From: Chloroflexota bacterium
Lineage (GTDB): Bacteria; Chloroflexota; Dormibacteria; CF-121
Assembly (NCBI GenBank): GCA_005881235.1
Contig: VBEQ01000214.1
Span: 1-8,597, forward strand
DNA: 8,597 nucleotides
Direction of reading: 5' to 3'
In this document: piece by piece, positions 1 to 5,055 of the stretch
How positions within the stretch are numbered: the first letter of the stretch is position 1
How the letters are laid out: every line of letters starts with the position of its first letter
Made by a program: the position numbers and the translations under genes
The notes under the pieces: model-generated
What the model saw: the letters and a program-made list of their open reading frames with translations, nothing else
Told to the model about the DNA's origin: nothing
The model's database searches: none

Positions 1-614
1 GCCCGCTCTTCGGCCGCCTGCGCGATGATCAAGTCGACGATCTGGACGACCGGCGCGTCCTGCTTGACGTCCTGCAAGCGGCGAGGCACGGGCTTCGGCT
101 GCAGCGACTCCTGGAAGGAACGGACATTTTGATCGACGCCGGTGCGCAACTTGTAGGACTGGGTGATCGCTCGCTCGATCTCCGAGCGCACGCCCAGCAG
201 CGGCTTGATGCGTTTGCGGGTGAGCACCTTGAGCTCGGCGAGCAGCGCCAGGTCGCCCGGGTCCACGGTGGCGACCTCGAGGACGTCCTTCTCGAGGCGA
301 ATGGGGAGGATGGTGTGCTCTCGGGCATAGGCTTCGGGGATCAGCGCCAGCGCGTCCTTGTCGATACGCGAGCGGGTGAAGTCGACCTGGGCCACGTTGA
401 AGTGGACGCTGAGGACGGCAGCGAGCGCCTTCTCGTCGACCATCCCCTGGGCAAGCAGCACCTGGCCCAGCGGTCGGTGTAGGCGCCGCTGCGCGGCCAG
501 CGCATCCTCCAGCTGCTGGGGGGTGAGTAAGCCGTTTTCGAGGAGCAGCTCACCGAGCCGCTTCTCCTGGCGAAGCCCGAAGCGGCCCTCCGGCTGGCGT
601 TCGACGGCGCTCAC
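1..614 (-). CDS. pilB: Type IV pilus extension ATPase PilB / GspE family, N-terminal part (cut by window edge)
   Basis: This is the N-terminal 204 residues of a PilB/GspE-family assembly ATPase, a cytoplasmic motor that drives pilin polymerisation. The visible part is the MshEN (T2SSE N-terminal) domain. Two tandem 24-residue motifs of the RLGxxL..G..L..L..Q type lie at residues 19-42 (starts RLGELLLENG, ends LAAQ) and 48-71 (starts PLGQVLLAQG), separated by five residues. In MshE and related ATPases such tandem motifs bind cyclic-di-GMP. Near the edge, residues about 187-204 (APVVQIVDLIIAQAAEE) match the conserved linker into the ATPase core; the Walker motifs lie outside the window. The start is GTG at 614-612: it overlaps the stop of the upstream HTH gene as GTGA and has a GAGGGG Shine-Dalgarno (619-624). 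It is probably cotranscribed with pilT and the HTH gene. GspE of a type II secretion system is the alternative; the adjacent pilT favours a pilus. Confidence 0.9.
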   Translation of the reverse strand, partial: MSAVERQPEGRFGLRQEKRLGELLLENGLLTPQQLEDALAAQRRLHRPLGQVLLAQGMVDEKALAAVLSVHFNVAQVDFTRSRIDKDALALIPEAYAREHTILPIRLEKDVLEVATVDPGDLALLAELKVLTRKRIKPLLGVRSEIERAITQSYKLRTGVDQNVRSFQESLQPKPVPRRLQDVKQDAPVVQIVDLIIAQAAEER

Positions 615-844
615 GCGACCCCTCGCACCGGTGCTTCCAGCTGGCGCCGGATCTCGGCCAGCGCTTCAGGGGTGAACCGGAGATGCCGGCCCGGGGTGCG
701 GAACGCCGGCCGGATGGCGCCGCGGTTCACCGCGCGGATCAGCGTCGATTTGCTGATCCCCAGCCAGCGCGCCGCCTCGCTCGTGGAAAGCGCCGGCTTC
801 ATAACCTCTTCAACTGCAGCAAACGCGTCAACCGGCTCGAACAT
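611..844 (-). CDS. Small MerR/excisionase-type (BldC-like) helix-turn-helix DNA-binding protein
   Basis: This is a 77-residue protein consisting almost entirely of one winged HTH. Residues 19-36 (LSTSEAARWLGISKSTLI) form the helix-turn-helix, and the wing follows with RTPGRHLRF at about 50-57, the usual signature of single-domain MerR-like/excisionase/BldC proteins. There is no effector or dimerisation domain. It starts 26 bases after the pilT stop and its TGA overlaps the GTG of pilB, so it is probably translated as part of one pilT-HTH-pilB transcript. BldC-type proteins bind direct repeats cooperatively as small regulators; recombination directionality factors share the fold, but no integrase or attachment site is visible. 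The ATG at 844 has only a weak ribosome site. A second ATG at residue 15, preceded by GAGG only two bases away, is possible. The target is unknown; local pilus or cyclase genes are an inference. Confidence 0.82.
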   Translation of the reverse strand: MFEPVDAFAAVEEVMKPALSTSEAARWLGISKSTLIRAVNRGAIRPAFRTPGRHLRFTPEALAEIRRQLEAPVRGVA

Positions 845-870
845 GCGCCGCCTGCGCCAGGGGGAGCCGC

Positions 871-1923
871 CTATGCCGCCAGCCGGCGCAACTCTTCTGG
901 ATGTTGGGCGCGCGCGGCGGCGGCACCGAAGTCGACCAGGCCGGCCCGGATCAGCTCGCTCAAGCTGCGTTCCATCGTATTCATGCCGTCCTTGGCGCTG
1001 GTCTCGAGCACGTTGCGCAGCTGGCGCGTCTTGCCTTCCTTGATCAGGTTCTGGACCGCGAGGGTGTTGAGCAGGACTTCGAAGGCGGCGACCCGGCCCG
1101 GCCCGTCCCTGCGCGGCAGGAGTTGCTGGTAGATGACCGCCGCCAGCGTATTGGACAGCTGGACGCGGACCTGCTGCTGCTGGTCGCCCGGGAAGACGTC
1201 CACCATGCGATCGACCGCCTGAGTCGTGTCGTTCGTGTGCAGGGTGGCGAGCACCAGGTGACCGGTTTCGGCGATGGTGATCGCGGCCGAGATGGTCTCG
1301 AGGTCGCGCATCTCGCCGACGAGCAGTACGTCGGGCGTCTGGCGCAGGGCGGCGCGCAGCGCCTCCGCGAAGGAGGCCACATCGGCGCCGACCTCGCGTT
1401 GCTCGACAATACTTCGCTGATGCCGGTACACGTATTCGATCGGGTCCTCGATCGTGATCACGTGGCAAGGACGGGTGGCCACGATGTCATTGACCATCGC
1501 CGCCAGGGTGGAGGACTTGCCGGATCCGGTCGGACCCGTCACCAGGATCAGGCCCTGGCCGAGACGCGTCAGCCCACGAACCACGGCAGGCACGCCGAGC
1601 TGGTCAAAGTTTGGGATCTGGTATGGAATCAGGCGCAACGCCAGGCCGACCGATCCCCGCTGCTTGAAGGCGTTGATCCGAAAGCGCGCGTGGCCCTTCC
1701 AGTTGAAGGAGAAGTCGAGGTCGCCCCGCGATTGGAAGCGAGCCCATCGCTCGGGGGAGAGCACCTCTTGCGCCATCTGCTCGATCTGGTCGGGGCGGAG
1801 TGGATCCGGCCCGATCGGAACGAGGGCACCATCCTTGCGCATGGTGGGCGCGGCGCCTGCCGTGAGGATCAGGTCCGAGGCGCTTTGCTCGAGCAGGATC
1901 TGGAGATAGGCGTCGATGATCAA
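871..1923 (-). CDS. pilT: Type IV pilus retraction ATPase PilT
   Basis: A hexameric cytoplasmic ATPase that powers pilus retraction (twitching, DNA uptake, surface sensing). The 350-residue length is normal for PilT. Visible motifs: N-terminal ASDLILTAG (15-23); Walker A GPTGSGKSS (130-138) with Lys136; Asp box TIEDPIEY (157-164); Walker B DVLLVGEMRD (198-207) with Glu204; His box HLVLATLHT (222-230); the PilT-specific AVQNLIKE (289-296, equivalent to the AIRNLIRE motif needed for retraction); and a C-terminal HPEEL (341-345). All catalytic elements appear intact. The reading frame stays open far upstream, but the family N-terminus matches from a TTG at 1923, which has GAGG eight bases upstream; the upstream extension is antisense to the divergent gene. 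It heads the run pilT-HTH-pilB and starts 39 bases from the divergent prepilin-peptidase-like gene. Confidence 0.93.
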   Translation of the reverse strand: MIIDAYLQILLEQSASDLILTAGAAPTMRKDGALVPIGPDPLRPDQIEQMAQEVLSPERWARFQSRGDLDFSFNWKGHARFRINAFKQRGSVGLALRLIPYQIPNFDQLGVPAVVRGLTRLGQGLILVTGPTGSGKSSTLAAMVNDIVATRPCHVITIEDPIEYVYRHQRSIVEQREVGADVASFAEALRAALRQTPDVLLVGEMRDLETISAAITIAETGHLVLATLHTNDTTQAVDRMVDVFPGDQQQQVRVQLSNTLAAVIYQQLLPRRDGPGRVAAFEVLLNTLAVQNLIKEGKTRQLRNVLETSAKDGMNTMERSLSELIRAGLVDFGAAAARAQHPEELRRLAA

Positions 1924-1962
1924 GGGATGGGCCTCGGCGGGCTGGGTCGGAGGAGCGGTTGA
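1924..1962. promoter_or_regulatory. 39-base divergent region between pilT and the prepilin-peptidase-like gene
   Basis: Both flanking genes start with TTG and point away from each other. This gap holds the Shine-Dalgarno of each (GAGG on the minus strand, GGAGGAG on the plus strand). It is too short for two complete conventional promoters, so promoter elements probably extend into the coding regions or overlap. I see no convincing -35/-10 pair. Confidence 0.35.
1949..1955 (+). promoter_or_regulatory. Strong ribosome binding site fixing the TTG start at 1963
   Basis: GGAGGAG lies seven bases before the TTG at 1963. It is the strongest Shine-Dalgarno in the window and justifies choosing a TTG start for the prepilin-peptidase-like gene. 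Confidence 0.75.
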
Positions 1963-2361
1963 TTGCTTGACATCCTGTGCAACCTGCTGGGCGCAGCCTT
2001 CTTGCTTCCGCTTGGGATGGCGCTGGGCAGCTTCTTCGAGGTCGTCCTCGATCGCCTGCCAAGGGGCGAATCCCTGCTCTGGCCGCCGTCGCATTGCCGA
2101 ATCTGCAACCACCGCCTGACGCCCGATGAACTGGTCCCCGTGATCAGCTACCTGGCCCAACGGGGCCGCTGCCGCTCGTGCGACACGCCCATCGGGCGCG
2201 GTGTCCCGATTCGCGAGGCGCTCAGTGGCCTTGCCCTGGGGCTGCCCTGGGCAATCGTCGGATGCGCGCAGCCGCTCGTGGCCCTCGGCGTCGGCACCGG
2301 GGTCCTGCTGGTTTTCTGGATCGTGCGAGGCGCGACCCAGGGTCGCCCAACCCCGGCCTGA
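1963..2361 (+). CDS. Prepilin peptidase N-terminal domain protein without the catalytic aspartyl-protease domain
   Basis: This 132-residue membrane protein matches only the N-terminal half of type IV prepilin peptidase (PilD/GspO, MEROPS A24). Seen directly: a hydrophobic N-terminus (about 3-20), the family motif GSFFEVVLDRLPRGES (22-37), and a two-pair cysteine motif, Cys45-x2-Cys48 and Cys70-x2-Cys73, within SHCRIC and RGRCRSC. This is the zinc-associated DiS_P_DiS domain. Residues about 85-121 form one or two further membrane segments, and then the protein stops. Full-length PilD is roughly twice as long and carries two catalytic aspartates in a six-helix C-terminal domain. Neither aspartate motif is present, and bases 2362-2405 give no continuation. 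The start is TTG at 1963, behind a strong GGAGGAG. It lies between pilT and a diguanylate cyclase. It may be a degenerate remnant, half of a split enzyme, or a domain with a separate role; protease activity on its own is not expected. Confidence 0.85.
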   Translation: MLDILCNLLGAAFLLPLGMALGSFFEVVLDRLPRGESLLWPPSHCRICNHRLTPDELVPVISYLAQRGRCRSCDTPIGRGVPIREALSGLALGLPWAIVGCAQPLVALGVGTGVLLVFWIVRGATQGRPTPA

Positions 2362-2385
2362 CCGCAATTAGAACCGCGAACGCTC

Positions 2386-2399
2386 GTTGCCTAGGTAAC
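2386..2399. promoter_or_regulatory. 14-base near-perfect palindrome (operator-like) before the cyclase start
   Basis: The sequence GTTGCCTAGGTAAC matches its own reverse complement except at one symmetric position pair. It lies six bases before the ATG at 2406 (or 27 before the alternative ATG at 2427) in the 44-base gap after the prepilin-peptidase-like gene. An operator for a dimeric regulator, or a small hairpin affecting translation, is plausible; no binding protein is identified. Confidence 0.35.
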
Positions 2400-2405
2400 C
2401 ACCGT

Positions 2406-3260
2406 ATGAAAATCGCGGAGCCGGCGATGCGCAACGTGCTCGGTGTCCGGCGCGTCCTGGCCCTCATCCTCATGCTGGCCGCGGTGGCCGCCGTCGCCTA
2501 CCTCGAACGATCGGTCGGCGGCGATTTCGATTTGCGCTTGGTCTACTTCCTGATCGTGCTCAGCGGCGCGATGCTGCTGCCGCGGTCGGTGGCCCTCGCG
2601 GTCGCCGCAGCGGTCGCCATCGTCAGTGTCGGGGTCACCGGGGTTACGGGAACGGCGCTGATCATCAATGGGCTCACCCACCTGGTGATGTATGGATACG
2701 CGGCGCTGCTGACGAGCAACTGGGAGCAAGAGCGGCGGCGGCTGATGCGGATGAGCCGGGTCGACGGACTCACCGGCCTGCGCAACCTGCGCGCCTTGCA
2801 GGAACAGCTCCCGACCTGGCTGGGCCCCGCGGCGCGGACCGGCCGGCGGATGGCGGTGATGATGATGGACGTCGACGGGTTCAAGGAAGTCAACGATCAC
2901 CTCGGTCACGGCGTCGGCAACGAATTGCTCAAGGAGGTCGCCAACCTGCTTCGTTTCGCGGTCCGCGTTGGCGACGAACCATACCGGTTCGGCGGGGATG
3001 AATTCGTGCTGCTGCTTTCGGATGCCGACGGTGAGGGCGCTCAGATCGTCGCCACCAGGATCCAGGAGATCTACCGATCGATGGGGCAGACACTGCGCGG
3101 CACCGACGTCCAGGTGTCCTTCGGTATCGGCATCGCCGTCTTTCCCCAGGACGGCGCCACCCCTGAGTTGCTGCTCGCCCGCGCGGACGAAGCCTTGCTC
3201 GAGGCCAAGCGGTCGGGTGCGGGAACGGTCGCGCGCTACAAGGCGCACGCGGCGGCCTAA
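2406..3260 (+). CDS. Membrane-bound diguanylate cyclase (GGDEF domain)
   Basis: Predicted to condense two GTP into cyclic-di-GMP at the membrane. The N-terminal third (about residues 15-105) holds about four hydrophobic segments with no named sensor domain, followed by a short basic helix. The GGDEF domain covers about 118-280. It has the DGLTGLRN entry motif (120-127), the metal-binding MMMDVDGF (152-159; Asp155, Asp157), an intact catalytic GGDEF (196-200), and the product-inhibition I-site R187-x-x-D190 exactly five residues upstream, so an active, feedback-controlled enzyme is predicted. No EAL or HD-GYP partner domain is fused. I start at ATG 2406, giving 284 residues. ATG 2427 has a better Shine-Dalgarno (GGAG, six bases upstream) and would remove only seven residues. 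The open frame upstream to 2178 overlaps the previous gene and lacks its protein character. The 3' end overlaps the convergent gene's stop by three bases. Confidence 0.93.
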   Translation: MKIAEPAMRNVLGVRRVLALILMLAAVAAVAYLERSVGGDFDLRLVYFLIVLSGAMLLPRSVALAVAAAVAIVSVGVTGVTGTALIINGLTHLVMYGYAALLTSNWEQERRRLMRMSRVDGLTGLRNLRALQEQLPTWLGPAARTGRRMAVMMMDVDGFKEVNDHLGHGVGNELLKEVANLLRFAVRVGDEPYRFGGDEFVLLLSDADGEGAQIVATRIQEIYRSMGQTLRGTDVQVSFGIGIAVFPQDGATPELLLARADEALLEAKRSGAGTVARYKAHAAA

Positions 3261-3265
3261 GGCCG
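3253..3265. other. 13-base palindrome covering both convergent stop codons
   Basis: CGGCCT-A-AGGCCG is an exact inverted repeat around one central base. It contains the TAA of the cyclase (3258-3260) and the TAG of the facing gene (3259-3257). It could form a 5-bp stem with a three-base loop, but no T-run follows on either strand, so it is not a standard intrinsic terminator. Confidence 0.5.
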
Positions 3266-4585
3266 GCAGGTAAACGACTGCGGCGCGACCGAGAGGCTCG
3301 GGTTCGTGAAGACGAGCTGCTCGCTGCCATTGCTGGCCGGGATCCACTGGTCCGGTGCCACACTGTGGGCGCTCGTGTCGCCTGCTGCGACCACGATCGA
3401 CAGCAACGGTTGGGCTTGCGTGCCGTTGCTGTCCGTGCGAATCCACTTGTAGGTCACGGTTCCCCCAACGCCATTGGTTTGGAAGGTGCCATTGGCGGTG
3501 ATGGTGTCGAGCTTGCACTTGTTTGATCCGTTCACCTTCCACGCCACGACCTCAGTCGGCGTGCCTGTGAAGGCGAATGGAACCGGTGTAGGCGTCGGTG
3601 TCGGTGTCGGCGTCGGTGTCGGTGTCGGCGTTGGGGTGGGTGTAGGGGTTGGCGTTGGCGTGGGCGTGGGGGTAGGTGTGGGCGCGGGCGTCGGCGTCGG
3701 GGTGGGTGTCGGTGTCGGCGTGGGCGTGGGCGACGGGCTAGGCGTTGGTGTCCCCGTCGGGGTCGGCGAGGCGCTGGGGCTGCCCGACGGAGACGCAGAG
3801 GGGCTGGCGCTTGGAGAGGCCGAGCCGCTCGGGCTTGCGGACGGTGAGGGGCTCGACGACGGGCTCGCGCTCGCCGACGTGCTGGCGCTTGCCGACGGCG
3901 AATGGCTCGGCGACGGCGCCAGGGCCACGATCGGTCGAGCACTGCTGTTCGGCCGCGCCGCGAAGAACCGCGGCGGCAGATTGAAGGTGGGCACCAACAG
4001 CCAGAAGGGCGCGTGCGGATCGTCCGAGTAATACAGGCTCGCCGAGTCGCCGGCGCTCCCGGTCGCGTCGATCCGGAACGGGCCGATCTCCCAGTCGCCG
4101 GGGATGGCACGCACCACGAAGAAAACGACGATCAGGCCCGCGAAGAAGAGGAAGAATCCTAACTTCCGCCGCCGGCGACGGTCCGATTCGCTACGCGAGC
4201 TCGGCTCGACGGTGATTGGCGCGGCCGCGAGGACGGGGACCGGGGCGCTGTACGGTACGAGCGCAGCCACGGGTTCCACCTCGGCGCTGACTGGCGCGGC
4301 GGCGAGGACGGGTTCTGGCGTCACGGCCGGCGCAGCGGGGACGGGGATCTCGACTGCCGATGTGGTCTCGGTCGGCACCGGCTCGATCGGCGCACTCGCC
4401 GGGGCTCCAGCACCCGTGAGTTCCTGCAGCTTTGCCCTGGCGGGGCTGAGGGGCGCCGCAACGACCGCGGGAGCCGGGACGTCGCCCTGAACGGGCGGCG
4501 TCGTCAGCCTGGTAAGCCGCTCCTGCAGCTTTGCCCGGTCCGCTGGATCCTGTGGCTGGGTAGCACGCCACGATGGAAAGCGCAT
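3257..4585 (-). CDS. Single-pass membrane protein with Ser/Ala/Pro stalk, Thr-Pro repeat linker and Ig-like C-terminal domain
   Basis: I do not recognise a named family for the whole protein (442 residues). Order of parts: a Pro/Ala/Val-rich probable cytoplasmic region (1-135) carrying a twice-repeated short motif, RAKLQERLT (about 17-25) and RAKLQELTG (50-58); a basic cluster RRRRRK (136-141); one membrane helix (about 142-160, KLGFFLFFAGLIVVFFVVRA); about 60 ordinary extracellular residues; a Ser/Ala/Pro/Gly-rich tract (about 222-275); 24 alternating Thr-Pro units with one Ala; and a C-terminal domain of about 105 residues with TANGTF..VTYKWIRTDSNG, resembling Ig-like beta-sandwich domains found after such linkers. 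Its two cysteines (in NKCKLD and SFTCRP) could form a disulfide. Positive charges before the helix favour an outside C-terminus. A surface or cell-envelope-spanning role is inferred. It converges on the cyclase and follows the HIT gene after 113 bases. Confidence 0.85.
   Translation of the reverse strand: MRFPSWRATQPQDPADRAKLQERLTRLTTPPVQGDVPAPAVVAAPLSPARAKLQELTGAGAPASAPIEPVPTETTSAVEIPVPAAPAVTPEPVLAAAPVSAEVEPVAALVPYSAPVPVLAAAPITVEPSSRSESDRRRRRKLGFFLFFAGLIVVFFVVRAIPGDWEIGPFRIDATGSAGDSASLYYSDDPHAPFWLLVPTFNLPPRFFAARPNSSARPIVALAPSPSHSPSASASTSASASPSSSPSPSASPSGSASPSASPSASPSGSPSASPTPTGTPTPSPSPTPTPTPTPTPTPTPAPTPTPTPTPTPTPTPTPTPTPTPTPTPTPTPTPVPFAFTGTPTEVVAWKVNGSNKCKLDTITANGTFQTNGVGGTVTYKWIRTDSNGTQAQPLLSIVVAAGDTSAHSVAPDQWIPASNGSEQLVFTNPSLSVAPQSFTCRP
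3584..3730 (-). repeat. Hexanucleotide-type tandem repeat encoding about 24 Thr-Pro units
   Basis: Forty-nine consecutive codons alternate Pro and Thr; on the plus strand this appears as variants of GGTGTC/GGCGTC/GGTGTG. A single Ala replaces Thr in the middle (GCG at plus-strand 3683-3685). The six-base unit codes for exactly two residues, so gain or loss of units stays in frame. The synonymous third bases vary, so the array is imperfect at DNA level while nearly perfect at protein level. Confidence 0.93.
3731..3921 (-). repeat. Low-complexity Ser/Ala/Pro-Ser tract in the membrane protein
   Basis: This stretch codes for SASPS-type units (SPSAS, SPSGS) and short TP/GT steps that grade into the Thr-Pro array. 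The composition is typical of extended, possibly glycosylated stalks on exported proteins. It is less regular than the adjacent array. Confidence 0.7.
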
Positions 4586-4698
4586 CTGGGCCCCACCCTA
4601 GCGCCGTCCGATTACGGCGCTTATTTCGTGCGTGGCGGTTCAGGGATGCCGTTGTGACGGCGTTGTCGCAAAAGATTTACAAAGGGGGCTGATCCGGT
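4586..4698 (-). promoter_or_regulatory. 113-base region before the Thr-Pro membrane protein gene
   Basis: It separates the HIT stop from the next minus-strand start and contains a locally A+T-richer stretch (4670-4683 and 4620-4627) that could hold a promoter. I cannot assign a convincing -35/-10 pair. A purine-rich GGGTGGGG lies about five bases before the ATG at 4585 and probably acts as the ribosome site. Confidence 0.3.
4601..4626 (+). terminator. Terminator-like hairpin with T-rich tail, readable on the plus strand
   Basis: A 7-bp perfect inverted repeat, GCGCCGT (4601-4607) and ACGGCGC (4614-4620), encloses a six-base loop and is followed on the plus strand by TTATTT. In that direction it resembles a rho-independent terminator; on the minus strand no T-run follows it. 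No plus-strand gene ends here, so it would stop antisense transcription entering from the cyclase side. In the minus direction it would lie in the leader of the Thr-Pro protein gene, just before its ribosome site. Confidence 0.35.
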
Positions 4699-5052
4699 CT
4701 AGCCGGGCGGCCAACCCATAGCGCGTCCGCCGAGCAGGTGCAGGTGCAGGTGGTAAACCGTCTGTCCCGCCTGCGGACCCTTGTTGAAGACCACGCGGTA
4801 GCCGTCGCGATCGATCTTGCGTTCGTCCGCGATGCGATTGGCGACCTGGACCATGCGGGCGAGCATCGTGGCGTGCGCCGGCGTGAGGTCGTGAATGCCG
4901 GGAATGTGCTCCTTCGGAATCACGAGCACATGCGTCGGGGCGACTGGACGGATATCGTCAAAGGCGACGATCTCTTCGTCGCGGAAGACTTCCTTCGCCG
5001 GAATCTCCCGCGCGAAAATCTTGCAGAAGAGACACTCCTCAGCCACCGGCAA
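4699..5052 (-). CDS. HIT-family (histidine triad, HINT-like) nucleotide-binding hydrolase
   Basis: This 117-residue cytoplasmic protein of the HINT branch hydrolyses nucleoside phosphoramidates or related AMP conjugates. The catalytic triad is intact: HLHLHLL at residues 101-107 (His101, His103, His105). Other family features are the N-terminal CLFCKI (Cys7, Cys10; a CxxC seen in many zinc-binding HIT proteins), the PTHVLVIPKEHI strand-loop (39-50), and the FNKGPQAGQTVYH segment leading into the triad. Length is normal. It begins three bases after the mtaB stop, so translation is probably coupled. The TTG at 5052 is used here; the GTG two codons later is an equally plausible start, and neither has a clear Shine-Dalgarno. 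HIT genes frequently travel with mtaB and rsmE. The cellular substrate cannot be read from sequence. Confidence 0.92.
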   Translation of the reverse strand: MPVAEECLFCKIFAREIPAKEVFRDEEIVAFDDIRPVAPTHVLVIPKEHIPGIHDLTPAHATMLARMVQVANRIADERKIDRDGYRVVFNKGPQAGQTVYHLHLHLLGGRAMGWPPG

Positions 5053-5055
5053 AGC

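Noticed and set aside
611..844. Excisionase of a mobile element
   Set aside because: The fold is compatible, but there is no integrase, attachment site or other mobile-element gene, and the gene is locked between pilT and pilB.
845..1468. Upstream extension of the HTH gene frame
   Set aside because: The extension is an Arg/Gly/Pro-rich out-of-frame reading of pilT; the HTH protein proper starts after the pilT stop.
901..1962. Long plus-strand open frame across pilT
   Set aside because: It is antisense to an unambiguous PilT with all catalytic motifs; high G+C content keeps shadow frames open and no domain is recognisable.
1924..2367. Extension of the pilT frame upstream to 2367
   Set aside because: PilT homology begins at about 1923; the extension is antisense to the prepilin-peptidase-like gene, which has strong family motifs and a strong Shine-Dalgarno.
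2391..3542. Minus-strand open frame opposite the diguanylate cyclase
   Set aside because: It is the antisense of the GGDEF gene and the convergent gene end; its His/Gln/Arg-rich composition shows no family pattern.
3584..3921. Possible CRISPR array or other non-coding repeat
   Set aside because: The units are six-base, contiguous, without spacers, and explained by a Thr-Pro/Ser-Ala protein tract.
3474..4031. Plus-strand open frame coding a long Gly-Val repeat
   Set aside because: It is the reverse-strand reading of the Thr-Pro repeat; the minus-strand frame has a membrane helix, stalk and folded C-terminal domain, whereas this one has no recognisable domain.
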